Shown in pieces: positions 26,620 to 35,879 of a stretch of DNA of 64,000 nt. The translations under genes and the position numbers were made by a program. The notes beneath the pieces were generated by a model. That model saw only the letters and a program-made list of their open reading frames with translations. It was not told the origin of the DNA and ran no database searches. Positions within the stretch are counted from its first letter, which is position 1, and every line of letters begins with the position of its first letter. The stretch spans positions 3,038,001 to 3,102,000 of the forward strand of contig NZ_RCST01000001.1 in NCBI RefSeq assembly GCF_013141865.1. Direction: 5' to 3'. Origin of the DNA: Methylomonas sp. ZR1 (lineage in GTDB: Bacteria > Pseudomonadota > Gammaproteobacteria > Methylococcales > Methylomonadaceae).

Positions 26620-28488
26620 TTACTGTTTTTGCGTATTGATAACGATCTCGGCTTTAGTCTGCAACGCATTCAATACGGCTTCCATCTGCGCCTTACCAAA
26701 GGCGGCCGAGATGTTTTTGGCAATCAAGGCTTGTTTGCTCTTGTCACTATCCGACATGACACCCTCGTGTACATTGTTGACGCTAACCACCAATTTACCA
26801 CCCTTGGCTTCGTCGATTACTGCCACGCTAGGCTGACCGGCCTTTGGTTTGGCTGTTCTAAAAATCTCTTGAGTAACAGCCGCCGGCAATTCGCTGGCAG
26901 TGCGTGTCAAGCCATTGATTTTTTTGGTCTGCAAATGCAGCGCTTCGGCGATTTGCGCGAGCGTTTTGCCGCCCGTCAATTCCTGCTTAACTTTATCGGC
27001 AGTAGCGATGGCCTGCTGTTTTGCTTTATCTTGCTGAATCGCAGTAATGACCTCAGCCTTAACTTCCTTGAGCTCTCTGCTGGCGGCAGGTTGATGCGAT
27101 AACATACGCAACACCACAACTTTGTCGCCGCCAATTTCCAGCGGCTCGCTGTTGCTGCCTTTTAACACATCTTCGGAAAACGCAGCCGCCCGAACTTTTT
27201 CGTCGGCAGCGATACCTTCACCCGCGGTGCGAGTAAACGCTTGGGTTTTGCTGGTTGCTCCACCCAATAGTTGCGCAACCGCCGCCAAACTATCAGGATT
27301 TTCATAACTGACTTCGGCAACTTTCTCGGCCAAGGTATTAAATTTGGCTTCGGCCTGCGCTTTTTGATAAGCCTTGCTGACTTCGGCTTTTACCGCTTCG
27401 TAAGGCTTTACGTCGCCCGGTATCAATTCGGTGACTTTAATTAAATGATAACCAAAAGCCGATTTAACGGGCTCGGAGACTTCGCCCAGTTTTAAGCTGC
27501 TTGCGGCATCTTCAAAGGCTTTCTCCATCACGCCGACATTAAATAAACCCAGGTCGCCGCCATTTTTAGCGGTTAATTTATCGTCGGACACTTCGGCGGC
27601 TAAGGCAGCGAAATCCTTGTTTTTCAAATCTTGTTTGGCTTTCAGGGCTTTTTGCAGCGCTAAATCGTCGGCGGCTTTATCCTTGCTGAATGCGAACAGG
27701 ATATGACTGATTTTTCTGCGCTCTTTCGTAGTGAATTGGACTTTTTGTTCTTCGTAGTAAGCCTTTAACTGCTCTTCAGTAGGGCTAATATCTGCGGCCA
27801 ATTTATCCAATGATAATTCCACGTATTCGATAGCCACCTGCTCGGGAGTCTGATACGCATCCTGGTGCTGCTGATAATAAGCGGTAATTTCCTCTTCGCC
27901 GGGCTGTTGACTGACAGCCGTTAACGGCACGGTCAAATATTCCACATCGCGGGTTTGGTTCTGGATTTTAAAGAAGTTGTTGATTTCCGCCGGCGTGACA
28001 AAGCTGCTATCTACCACGGCTCTTTGGAATTGCTCCATCACCAAAGCTTTTTTGATGCGATTGACGAACTCGGCTGAAGACATGCCTTGCGAACCGAGCA
28101 TGGTTTGGTATTGCGTCTTATCGAACTTACCGTCTTTTTGGAAATACTCGAGAGTTTGTATGAAGTCCCTGGCCGTCTCATCGCTAACCAACAGGTTTTG
28201 ATCCTGAACGTATTGCAACAACACCTCGTCGCGAACCAGCTTTTGCAAAGCCTGTTTTTTTATCGTCTCTTCGTCGAATTTCATGCCTGCCAGATTTTGC
28301 GCATATTGCTGATAGGCCTGACTGACATCCCGCTGAAAAAACTCCTTGTCTCCCACAGACACTACCGGGGCCTCTTTACCGCCGCCAAGGTAGTTTTGGA
28401 TGCCCCACAATCCGAAAAGCACACAAATCAAAATCAATATGATTGATGCAAACAGACCGTGCACCTTTTCTCTAATCTCTAAAAGCAT
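26620..28488 (-). CDS. ppiD: Periplasmic peptidyl-prolyl isomerase/chaperone PpiD
   Basis: This 622-residue membrane-anchored folding factor has a short cytoplasmic N-terminus and one transmembrane helix (about 12-33, FASIILILICVLFGLWGIQNYL). A SurA-like chaperone domain (about 40-250), a parvulin domain (about 260-360, with KISHILFAFSKDKAAD and GGDLGLFNVGVMEKAFEDAA) and a C-terminal SurA-like helical part follow. PpiD assists newly translocated outer-membrane and periplasmic proteins at the Sec translocon. Its position after hupB and the tRNA genes is the standard gammaproteobacterial arrangement. Confidence 0.95.
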   Translation of the reverse strand: MLLEIREKVHGLFASIILILICVLFGLWGIQNYLGGGKEAPVVSVGDKEFFQRDVSQAYQQYAQNLAGMKFDEETIKKQALQKLVRDEVLLQYVQDQNLLVSDETARDFIQTLEYFQKDGKFDKTQYQTMLGSQGMSSAEFVNRIKKALVMEQFQRAVVDSSFVTPAEINNFFKIQNQTRDVEYLTVPLTAVSQQPGEEEITAYYQQHQDAYQTPEQVAIEYVELSLDKLAADISPTEEQLKAYYEEQKVQFTTKERRKISHILFAFSKDKAADDLALQKALKAKQDLKNKDFAALAAEVSDDKLTAKNGGDLGLFNVGVMEKAFEDAASSLKLGEVSEPVKSAFGYHLIKVTELIPGDVKPYEAVKAEVSKAYQKAQAEAKFNTLAEKVAEVSYENPDSLAAVAQLLGGATSKTQAFTRTAGEGIAADEKVRAAAFSEDVLKGSNSEPLEIGGDKVVVLRMLSHQPAASRELKEVKAEVITAIQQDKAKQQAIATADKVKQELTGGKTLAQIAEALHLQTKKINGLTRTASELPAAVTQEIFRTAKPKAGQPSVAVIDEAKGGKLVVSVNNVHEGVMSDSDKSKQALIAKNISAAFGKAQMEAVLNALQTKAEIVINTQKQ

Positions 28489-28548
28489 AAACGCTGTCCT
28501 TAAACAGTATTAAACCCGATCGCTTCAGGCCATAAAATTAACAGGCAA

Positions 28549-28585
28549 AAAAAAACCTCGGACCATACGGCCCGAGGTTTCTGTT
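28549..28585. terminator. Rho-independent terminator after the tRNA genes
   Basis: A stem AACCTCGG / CCGAGGTT, flanked by an A-run on the left and a T-rich tail on the right, follows the 3' end of tRNA-Asp on the minus strand. It probably ends the tRNA-Val/tRNA-Asp transcript. Confidence 0.85.
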
Positions 28586-28586
28586 T

Positions 28587-28663
28587 TGGCGGAGCGGACG
28601 GGGCTCGAACCCGCGACCCCCGGCGTGACAGGCCGGTATTCTAACCAACTGAACTACCGCTCC
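28587..28663 (-). tRNA. tRNA-Asp (GTC)
   Basis: The 77-nt cloverleaf reads 5' GGAGCGGTAGTTCAGTTGG with acceptor stem GGAGCGG/CCGCTCC, anticodon loop CTGTCAC (anticodon GTC), T-loop GGTTCGAGCC and an encoded 3' CCA. It is co-transcribed with tRNA-Val, 6 bp downstream of it on the minus strand. Confidence 0.97.
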
Positions 28664-28669
28664 AAAGTC

Positions 28670-28745
28670 TGGTGGGTGCTGAGGGGTTCGAACCCCCGAC
28701 CCTCGCCTTGTAAGGGCGATGCTCTCCCAGCTGAGCTAAGCACCC
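28670..28745 (-). tRNA. tRNA-Val (TAC)
   Basis: The 76-nt cloverleaf starts GGGTGCTTAGCTCAGCTGG with acceptor GGGTGCT/AGCACCC, anticodon loop CTTACAA (anticodon TAC), T-loop GGTTCGAACC and encoded CCA. It lies 13 bp downstream of hupB on the same strand. Confidence 0.97.
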
Positions 28746-28758
28746 GACTAAAGAGCGG

Positions 28759-29031
28759 CTAGTTTACAGCATCTTTTAAAGATTTGCCAGCTTTAAATGA
28801 AGGAATTTTCGCGGCTTTAATGGTGATCTCTTCACCGGTCTGCGGATTGCGGCCTTTACGCTCTGCTCTTTCTTTAACATCGAATGTGCCGAAGCCAACC
28901 AAGGCAACGGAATCACCTTGTTTCAAAGCATCTTCTACTGCTTTGATAAAACCATCTAAAGCCCGCCCTGCATCAGCTTTAGTTAACTGGGACGCACTGG
29001 CGATTGCATCGATAAGTTCCGATTTATTCAT
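28759..29031 (-). CDS. hupB: DNA-binding protein HU-beta
   Basis: The 90-residue nucleoid protein matches HU along its whole length: [21 protein letters not shown] at the N-terminus, the [21 protein letters not shown] arm and [15 protein letters not shown] at the end. HU dimers bend and compact DNA. The gene lies between lon and ppiD as in E. coli, followed here by two tRNA genes. Confidence 0.98.
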   Translation of the reverse strand: MNKSELIDAIASASQLTKADAGRALDGFIKAVEDALKQGDSVALVGFGTFDVKERAERKGRNPQTGEEITIKAAKIPSFKAGKSLKDAVN

Positions 29032-29238
29032 TTATTTCCCCTTAGGATGTCGTTGTATTAATTATGCTCAGCAAACAAATGTTTGGATTTGTCCACTAAC
29101 CGGTTTTCCACCAACCCGATTTACAGCCTCTCCTGGTTCGAGAGGTCGACATTTATATCAATCGCCTGCAAGCGATGTCAAGCACAGAAGTCCGCGGAAG
29201 CCACGACGCTGATGGTTTCCGCCGACCCGACTCAACTT

Positions 29239-31656
29239 TTAATGGGCAACAACACCCGGCTTTTTTACCTCTGCCTTGCTGGCGGCAGTTTCAGTTATTT
29301 CTGCCACCGGGATTGCAGCAATGGGGGTGGGCATATGCTGTAGAGCCAACTCCAACACTTCATCTATCCAACGGACACACTTAATCGCCAAATTACGTTT
29401 GATATTTTCCGGGATCTCGGCGAGGTCCTTTTCGTTTTCCGCCGGAATCACCACTGTCGCGATGCCGCCGCGATGCGCAGCCAACAATTTCTCTTTCAGT
29501 CCGCCAATCGGCAGTACTTCACCGCGCAGGGTAATCTCTCCGGTCATCGCCACATCAGCACGCACTGGAATTTTGGTCAAAGCGGAGATAATGGCGGTAC
29601 ACATGCCAATACCGGCGCTAGGCCCGTCTTTTGGGGTCGCGCCCTCCGGAACGTGAATGTGAATATCATTTTTTTGGAACACATCGCTGTCGATTCCCAA
29701 GATATTAGCTCGACTCCTGACCACCGTGACCGCCGCTTCAATCGACTCCTTCATCACATCGCCGAGCTTACCGGTCGTTAACTGTTTGCCCTTACCCGGC
29801 ATTACCGCAGTTTCAATCGTCAACAACTCACCGCCGACTTCAGTCCATGCCAAACCTGTCACTTGACCAATTTGATCGCTGTCTTCGGCCATGCCATAGC
29901 TAAAGCGTCTGACGCCGAGATACTTGTCCAGTGTTTTCTCGGTAACCGAGGTTCGACTTTTGCGGGATTTCAACAACAGGTCTTTCACGACTTTCCGGCA
30001 AATTTTCGAAATTTCCCGTTCCAGTCCGCGCACACCCGCTTCCCGCGTGTAGTACCTGATAATATCCTTGACCGCTGCTTCGGAGATAGAAATTTCCGAC
30101 TCTGCCAGACCGTTGTTTTTGATCTGCTTCGGAATCAAAAAGCGCATGGCGATGTTGATTTTTTCATCTTCCGTATAGCCGGCCAAACGGATTATTTCCA
30201 TCCTGTCCATCAAGGCGGGCGGGATATTCATCGTATTCGCTGTCGCCACAAACATCACGTCGGATAGATCGAAATCGACTTCCAGATAATGATCCGAGAA
30301 AGTATGGTTTTGCTCCGGATCCAACACTTCCAACAACGCGGAAGCGGGATCACCGCGAAAATCTGCCGCCATCTTGTCGATCTCGTCCAGCAAGAACATG
30401 GGATTCCGGGTTTTGACTTTCGACAGATTTTGCAGAATTTTACCGGGCATAGAGCCTATGTAGGTACGCCTATGTCCGCGAATTTCCGCTTCGTCTCTTA
30501 CCCCGCCTAACGCCATTCGCACGTACTTGCGATTGGTGGCCCGTGCAATCGACTGACCCAGAGAGGTTTTACCAACCCCCGGAGGACCGACCAAACACAG
30601 AATAGGCCCTTTCAACGCTTTAACACGTTGTTGCACAGCAAGGTATTCGAGTATCCGCTCTTTTACCTTATCCAGCCCGTAATGTTCGGCTTCCAATACC
30701 TCTTCCGCGACTTTTAAATCGTGCCGCACCTTGGTTTTCTTTTTCCAAGGCACGTTGACCATCCAGTCTATATAATTACGCACCACCGTGGCTTCCGCCG
30801 ACATCGGCGACATCATTTTCAGTTTATTCAACTCGGCCGTCGCCTTGGTTTTCGCTTCGGCGGACATGCCGGCCGCGGCAATTTTTCGCTCTAGTTCTTC
30901 GATCTCATTGCTGGCTTCGTCCATCTCGCCCAGCTCTTTTTGAATAGCCTTCATTTGCTCATTCAAATAGTATTCGCGCTGATTTTTTTCCATCTGTTTT
31001 TTAACACGGCCGCGAATTTTCTTTTCCATCTCCAAAATATCGACCTCACCTTCCATCAAGGTCATCAAATTTTCCAGACGTTTGGCGACATCGACCATTT
31101 CCAGCATCAGCTGTTTTTCTTCAACTTTTAAAGCCATATGCGCCGCCATCGTATCGGCCAGGCGGCTTGGGTCGTCAATGCCGGCCAGGGAATTAAGCAC
31201 TTCGGGCGGAATTTTATTATTCAATTTCACATACTGATCAAACGAATTAATCGCGGTCCGCTGCAAAACCTCCGCTTCCTGTTCGGAAATATTTAATTCG
31301 TCGCTCAACTCGACCACGCTAGCCGCACAATAATTATCAACTTCTTGGTATTTTGTTACGGAGCAACGCTGACTGCCTTCAACCAATACTTTCACCGTAC
31401 CGTCCGGCAATTTCAACAGTTGTAGGATGTTGGCCAAGGTCCCGACCCTGTATAAGTCATCAAAACCCGGTTCATCGACATCGGCCTGTTTCTGGGCAAT
31501 CAGCAACACTTGTTTGTCTTGTTTTATGGCGGCATCAAGGGCATCAATCGACATACCTCTACCGACAAACAATGGAATCACCATATGCGGATAGACCACC
31601 ACGTCCCGTAACGGCAAGACAGGAATTAATTCATCTTTGGTTTTTAACTCGGTCAT
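29239..31656 (-). CDS. lon: ATP-dependent protease La (Lon)
   Basis: The 805-residue LonA protease contains the N-terminal substrate-binding domain ([23 protein letters not shown], about 10-210), the AAA+ module (Walker [10 protein letters not shown], Walker [11 protein letters not shown]) and the C-terminal serine-lysine protease domain (catalytic Ser in [10 protein letters not shown], Lys in [10 protein letters not shown]). The C-terminus is extended by a proline/alanine-rich tail. Lon degrades misfolded and regulatory proteins. It sits between clpX and hupB in the classic quality-control block. Confidence 0.98.
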   Translation of the reverse strand: MTELKTKDELIPVLPLRDVVVYPHMVIPLFVGRGMSIDALDAAIKQDKQVLLIAQKQADVDEPGFDDLYRVGTLANILQLLKLPDGTVKVLVEGSQRCSVTKYQEVDNYCAASVVELSDELNISEQEAEVLQRTAINSFDQYVKLNNKIPPEVLNSLAGIDDPSRLADTMAAHMALKVEEKQLMLEMVDVAKRLENLMTLMEGEVDILEMEKKIRGRVKKQMEKNQREYYLNEQMKAIQKELGEMDEASNEIEELERKIAAAGMSAEAKTKATAELNKLKMMSPMSAEATVVRNYIDWMVNVPWKKKTKVRHDLKVAEEVLEAEHYGLDKVKERILEYLAVQQRVKALKGPILCLVGPPGVGKTSLGQSIARATNRKYVRMALGGVRDEAEIRGHRRTYIGSMPGKILQNLSKVKTRNPMFLLDEIDKMAADFRGDPASALLEVLDPEQNHTFSDHYLEVDFDLSDVMFVATANTMNIPPALMDRMEIIRLAGYTEDEKINIAMRFLIPKQIKNNGLAESEISISEAAVKDIIRYYTREAGVRGLEREISKICRKVVKDLLLKSRKSRTSVTEKTLDKYLGVRRFSYGMAEDSDQIGQVTGLAWTEVGGELLTIETAVMPGKGKQLTTGKLGDVMKESIEAAVTVVRSRANILGIDSDVFQKNDIHIHVPEGATPKDGPSAGIGMCTAIISALTKIPVRADVAMTGEITLRGEVLPIGGLKEKLLAAHRGGIATVVIPAENEKDLAEIPENIKRNLAIKCVRWIDEVLELALQHMPTPIAAIPVAEITETAASKAEVKKPGVVAH

Positions 31657-31744
31657 TTCATTTGCTCCCTTGAGCAGCTCAAAACATTAGATGTCATCCT
31701 ATATGAGGATGAACTCCCAGAAAACAAGTATCTTTAATTTCAGG

Positions 31745-31786
31745 CAAAAAAAAGGGGGCTTTATTGAAAAAGCCCCCTTTTTTGGT
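31745..31786. terminator. Bidirectional terminator between clpX and lon
   Basis: A stem AAGGGGGCTTT / AAAGCCCCCTT with flanking A- and T-runs lies in the 172-bp gap between clpX and lon. It would stop the tig-clpP-clpX transcript on the minus strand. Confidence 0.9.
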
Positions 31787-31828
31787 TATTTCTTCGCGAG
31801 AGCGCGAGAAACGTTCAAAGCCCCTTAT

Positions 31829-33106
31829 CTAAGAAGCGTCCGAAGCCACCAGCTTTTGCTCTGCTTCGTAAACCAAAATTGGCTCCGAATTACCCAAAAT
31901 GACGTTTTCGTCGATGACAACTTTCGATATTTTGTCGTTGGAAGGCAGTTCGTACATCGTATCCAACAACACGTTCTCAACTATTGTGCGCAAACCTCGG
32001 GCACCGGTTTTTCGCTCCATTGATTTGCGGGCAATCGCCGCCAACGAATCATCTCTAAACTCCAGCTCCGCACCTTCCATTTCAAACAAATGCTTGTACT
32101 GCTTGATCAAAGCATTTTTAGGCTGTGTCAGAATTTGAATCAACGCGGCTTCATCCAACTCGTCCAGCGTAGCGATAACCGGCAGACGACCAACAAACTC
32201 CGGAATCAATCCGTACTTAATCAAATCCTCGGAACGCACATCAGCAAAAATCTCGCCGACATTGCGTTTATCGTCCTTGGTTTTAACTTCCGCCGAAAAA
32301 CCGATGCCGCCCTTCTCGGTACGATGTTTGATGACCTTATCCAAACCGGCAAAAGCCCCACCCACGATAAACAAGATATTGGCAGTGTTGACCTGCAAAA
32401 AATCCTGCTGCGGGTGCTTGCGACCGCCTTGCGGCGGCACAGAAGCCACAGTGCCTTCGATAAGCTTCAGCAAGGCCTGCTGCACACCTTCCCCAGACAC
32501 GTCGCGCGTAATCGACGGATTATCGGATTTGCGAGAGATTTTATCGATTTCGTCGATATAGACGATCCCGGTCTCCGCTTTTTCCACGTCGTAATCGCAC
32601 TTTTGCAGAATCTTTAAAATGATGTTCTCAACATCTTCACCGACATAACCAGCCTCGGTCAGCGTGGTGGCATCTGCTATGGTGAAAGGCACATCCAGCA
32701 ATCTGGCCAAGGTTTCGGCTAACAAGGTTTTACCGGAACCCGTGGGCCCAATCAGCAAGATATTACTTTTCGCCAACTCGACTTCGTTCTTTTTGCTGTT
32801 GCTGCGCAAGCGCTTGTAATGATTGTAAACAGCCACGGCCAGAATTTTTTTGGCATTTTCCTGACCGATGACATAACCATCCAATTCTTGCTTGATTTCC
32901 TTCGGCTTAGGCAACGCACCACCGGCCACGGACATTTCATCTTCCAGCAACTCATCTCTGATGATGTCGTTGCACAATTCCACACATTCGTCGCAAACAT
33001 AAACGGATGGACCTGCAATCAGTTTCCTGACTTCATTTTGACTTTTACCGCAAAAAGAACAGTAAAGAAGTTTTTCATCGTCTTTACCTTTCTTGTCTCT
33101 ACTCAT
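31829..33106 (-). CDS. clpX: ClpX unfoldase subunit of the ClpXP protease
   Basis: This 425-residue AAA+ unfoldase has an N-terminal C4 zinc domain ([25 protein letters not shown]), Walker A GPTGSGKT, Walker [10 protein letters not shown] and the pore and ClpP-contact loops typical of the family. It recognises ssrA-tagged and other substrates and feeds them to ClpP. It lies 103 bp downstream of clpP and is probably partly co-transcribed with tig and clpP. Confidence 0.98.
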   Translation of the reverse strand: MSRDKKGKDDEKLLYCSFCGKSQNEVRKLIAGPSVYVCDECVELCNDIIRDELLEDEMSVAGGALPKPKEIKQELDGYVIGQENAKKILAVAVYNHYKRLRSNSKKNEVELAKSNILLIGPTGSGKTLLAETLARLLDVPFTIADATTLTEAGYVGEDVENIILKILQKCDYDVEKAETGIVYIDEIDKISRKSDNPSITRDVSGEGVQQALLKLIEGTVASVPPQGGRKHPQQDFLQVNTANILFIVGGAFAGLDKVIKHRTEKGGIGFSAEVKTKDDKRNVGEIFADVRSEDLIKYGLIPEFVGRLPVIATLDELDEAALIQILTQPKNALIKQYKHLFEMEGAELEFRDDSLAAIARKSMERKTGARGLRTIVENVLLDTMYELPSNDKISKVVIDENVILGNSEPILVYEAEQKLVASDAS

Positions 33107-33209
33107 AGACAGACTCCACCGTGATACATTACCTCGTCATGGCGATGAAATATATCAAAAACCAACATTCAAATCACGTCGCAGTCTTGACGAAGCGACG
33201 CGACACTTA

Positions 33210-33845
33210 TCAGGCAATACGACTAGTCAATACTTTGTCGATCAAACCGTAATCAACCGCTTGCTGAGAACTCAGAAAGTTATCTCGATCCGTATCTTGC
33301 TGAATTTTTTCCAAGGGTTGCCCGGTATGATGGGCCAGGATTTTGTTCAAACGCTCACGAATAGCCAAAATCTCACGGGCATGAATATCAAAATCCGAGG
33401 CTTGGCCTTGAAACCCCCCCAAAGGCTGATGAATCATCACCCTGGAATGAGGCAAACAATAGCGCTTACCCTGCGCACCACCCGCTAACAGCAGCGCCCC
33501 CATACTGGCGGCCTGACCGATACACATGGTGCTGACATCCGGCTTGATAAATTGCATGGTATCGTAAATCGACATCCCTGCTGTCACTGAGCCACCGGGA
33601 GAGTTGATATACAAATGTATATCCTTATCCGGATTCTCGGACTCCAGGAACAGCAATTGCGCTACCACCAGATTAGCCGAGTAATCCTCCACTTGACCAA
33701 CTAGAAAAATTACCCGCTCTTTCAGCAAACGGGAATAAATATCGAACGATCTTTCCCCACGGGCTGTTTGTTCAACCACTATAGGCACTAGACCGCCCGC
33801 CGCTTGCGGCGCCATCATTTCGCTCATCACATTTTGGTTAAACAC
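33210..33845 (-). CDS. clpP: ClpP protease subunit
   Basis: This 211-residue serine peptidase has catalytic Ser114 in [13 protein letters not shown] and His139 in [11 protein letters not shown], with the usual N-terminal axial loop region ([20 protein letters not shown]). Fourteen subunits form the proteolytic chamber used by ClpX. The gene lies 16 bp after tig. Confidence 0.98.
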   Translation of the reverse strand: MFNQNVMSEMMAPQAAGGLVPIVVEQTARGERSFDIYSRLLKERVIFLVGQVEDYSANLVVAQLLFLESENPDKDIHLYINSPGGSVTAGMSIYDTMQFIKPDVSTMCIGQAASMGALLLAGGAQGKRYCLPHSRVMIHQPLGGFQGQASDFDIHAREILAIRERLNKILAHHTGQPLEKIQQDTDRDNFLSSQQAVDYGLIDKVLTSRIA

Positions 33846-33861
33846 GTTTAGCCCTCATTCG

Positions 33862-35157
33862 TTACTGTTTTTCCATGACATCATCAAAACCAACTGTTAC
33901 GTCGGTGATTTTAGCCTGACTGACAATCCATGCAACAGCTTGGTCCTCTAAGACCATCTGCTGCACATCATTTAGCCTGGCCTTGTCGGCATAATACCAG
34001 TTCACAACGTCTTCGGGGCGCTCATAACTCTTCGCCATATCATCAATGACCGCACGCACTTTATCGGCATCGACCTTGATGTCATTCTTTTGGATGATTT
34101 CACCCAGAATCAAACCCAAGGCCACTCGACGCTTGGCCTGAGCTTCAAATGCATCCCTAGGCAAGTTCAGGTCTTCCAATTTCAACCGCATGTTCTTCGC
34201 GCGTTCGGCGTAAGGCTTCATCAACGCCTGAATTTCTTGATCGATCAATGCGTTAGGCATCGCTATCACGATATTTTCGTATAAAGCATCCATCACCGCA
34301 TTTTTCAACTTGTTTTTCAAGCCTTGGTTCAGTTCTCTTTCCATGTTGGCACGAACATCGCTGCGGAAACTGGCCGCATCGCCATCTTCTACACCATAAG
34401 CCTTGATAAATTCCGCATCGACGGCAGGCAAAACCGGCTCTTCTACTTTAACCAATCCGATCTCAAATTCGGCCACTTTGCCAGCTAATTTTTCACTGTT
34501 GTATTGCTCTGGGAAGGTCACAGAAAAGGTTTTGCTCGCACCGGCGACCAAGCCTTTCAATTCGTCTTCAAAACCTGGAATCATTTGTTTGCCGCCGATT
34601 TCCACCTGGTAATTTTCGACTTTACCATCGGTAAAATTCTCGCCGTCGGCCACGCCGGAGAAATGAATGGTTACGCGGTCAGCATCCTGCGAAGCGCGTT
34701 CGACCGTATTCCAGGTTTTCTTTTGCTGACGCAGTTTTTCGATCATGTTATCGACATCAGCCTCTTCCACAGTTGCTGAGGGGCGATCCACTTTCAATGC
34801 GCTAACGCCGTCCAGAACGATCTCCGGATAAACTTCGAACTCGGCGATATATTCAAAACCTTCGGCTTTCTCGGTAGGATGGATATGCGGATGACCGGCG
34901 GGGTTTAAATCCTGTTGTTGCAACGCTTCAAAATAAGTCGATTGAATCAAGTCACCGGTTACTTCGTTTCTCACTCTATCGGCGTACAACTTTTTTACCA
35001 TACTCGCGGGCACCTTACCCGGACGGAATCCGTCCACTTTGACTTCGCGCGCGAGTTTTTTAAAGCGAGTTTCCATTTTCTCCTGAACCACGGCATCAGG
35101 AATGCTAACAGTCATTTTTCGGCTTAACTCTGATGTCTTCTCGACAGAAACTTGCAT
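33862..35157 (-). CDS. tig: Trigger factor, ribosome-associated chaperone
   Basis: The 431-residue protein has the ribosome-binding domain (VKVDGFRPGKVPASMVKK, a variant of the GFRxGxxP signature, about residues 37-54), an FKBP-type prolyl isomerase domain (about 150-245) and a C-terminal chaperone domain. Trigger factor binds nascent chains at the ribosome exit site. It is the first gene of the tig-clpP-clpX unit. Confidence 0.98.
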   Translation of the reverse strand: MQVSVEKTSELSRKMTVSIPDAVVQEKMETRFKKLAREVKVDGFRPGKVPASMVKKLYADRVRNEVTGDLIQSTYFEALQQQDLNPAGHPHIHPTEKAEGFEYIAEFEVYPEIVLDGVSALKVDRPSATVEEADVDNMIEKLRQQKKTWNTVERASQDADRVTIHFSGVADGENFTDGKVENYQVEIGGKQMIPGFEDELKGLVAGASKTFSVTFPEQYNSEKLAGKVAEFEIGLVKVEEPVLPAVDAEFIKAYGVEDGDAASFRSDVRANMERELNQGLKNKLKNAVMDALYENIVIAMPNALIDQEIQALMKPYAERAKNMRLKLEDLNLPRDAFEAQAKRRVALGLILGEIIQKNDIKVDADKVRAVIDDMAKSYERPEDVVNWYYADKARLNDVQQMVLEDQAVAWIVSQAKITDVTVGFDDVMEKQ

Positions 35158-35265
35158 TGCATTACCTCAAAAAATTAAAAATACGGTTTTATATTTTGGG
35201 AGACCGGCCGGCGATGTTTAGATCTGGGGAACTTAAGGTCGTATCGTTACGAATAACGCAGGATA

Positions 35266-35349
<84 letters not shown>

Positions 35350-35418
35350 TAAATAATTGAACGCGGCATTATAATCAGCCGCATCTTTAAAGACAACCTT
35401 ATATTACTGACATCGCGC

Positions 35419-35877
35419 ATGCACTCTTATCTTTCCAGCACCATTTTCGGCATCGCTTTTATTATGACACTCAGCAGCGCGCAGGCTTCAGCAAACGGGT
35501 TTACCGAGTTCAACCACCCCATCAGATTTGTAGATCAACAACGTATCGTCTACGCGGCTATCGCCGCTAACGAAAGCGAACGCGAGCAAGGACTGATGTT
35601 TCGGCAGACACTTGCCGAGGACCAGGGCATGCTGTTTGTCTATCCGGATCAGACCCATCGCGCGGTATGGATGAAAAATACCCTACTGGCTTTGGATGTG
35701 GTGTTTTTAGCGGGTGGCGGCCAAATTGTAGGGCTGTTAAAAGATTTACAGCCCTGTGCCAAAGACCCGTGCCGAATTTATGATTCCAAAGTCCCGGCCA
35801 GATACATACTGGAACTACCAGCCGGCTTTATCGACAAACACGCAATTCAGGTCGGGCAAACAGTAGCACTACCCTAG
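35419..35877 (+). CDS. DUF192 family secreted protein
   Basis: The 152-residue protein has a signal peptide (ending about residue 25, TLSSAQASA). The DUF192 domain follows, with the hallmarks EREQGLMFRQTLAEDQGMLFVY, RAVWMKNTLLALDVVFL and a C-terminal YILELPAGFIDKHAI. DUF192 proteins are small periplasmic beta-rich proteins of unestablished function. It contains two extra cysteines in PCAKDPCRIYD. It converges with topA, with 2 bp between the stops. Confidence 0.9.
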   Translation: MHSYLSSTIFGIAFIMTLSSAQASANGFTEFNHPIRFVDQQRIVYAAIAANESEREQGLMFRQTLAEDQGMLFVYPDQTHRAVWMKNTLLALDVVFLAGGGQIVGLLKDLQPCAKDPCRIYDSKVPARYILELPAGFIDKHAIQVGQTVALP

Positions 35878-35879
35878 GC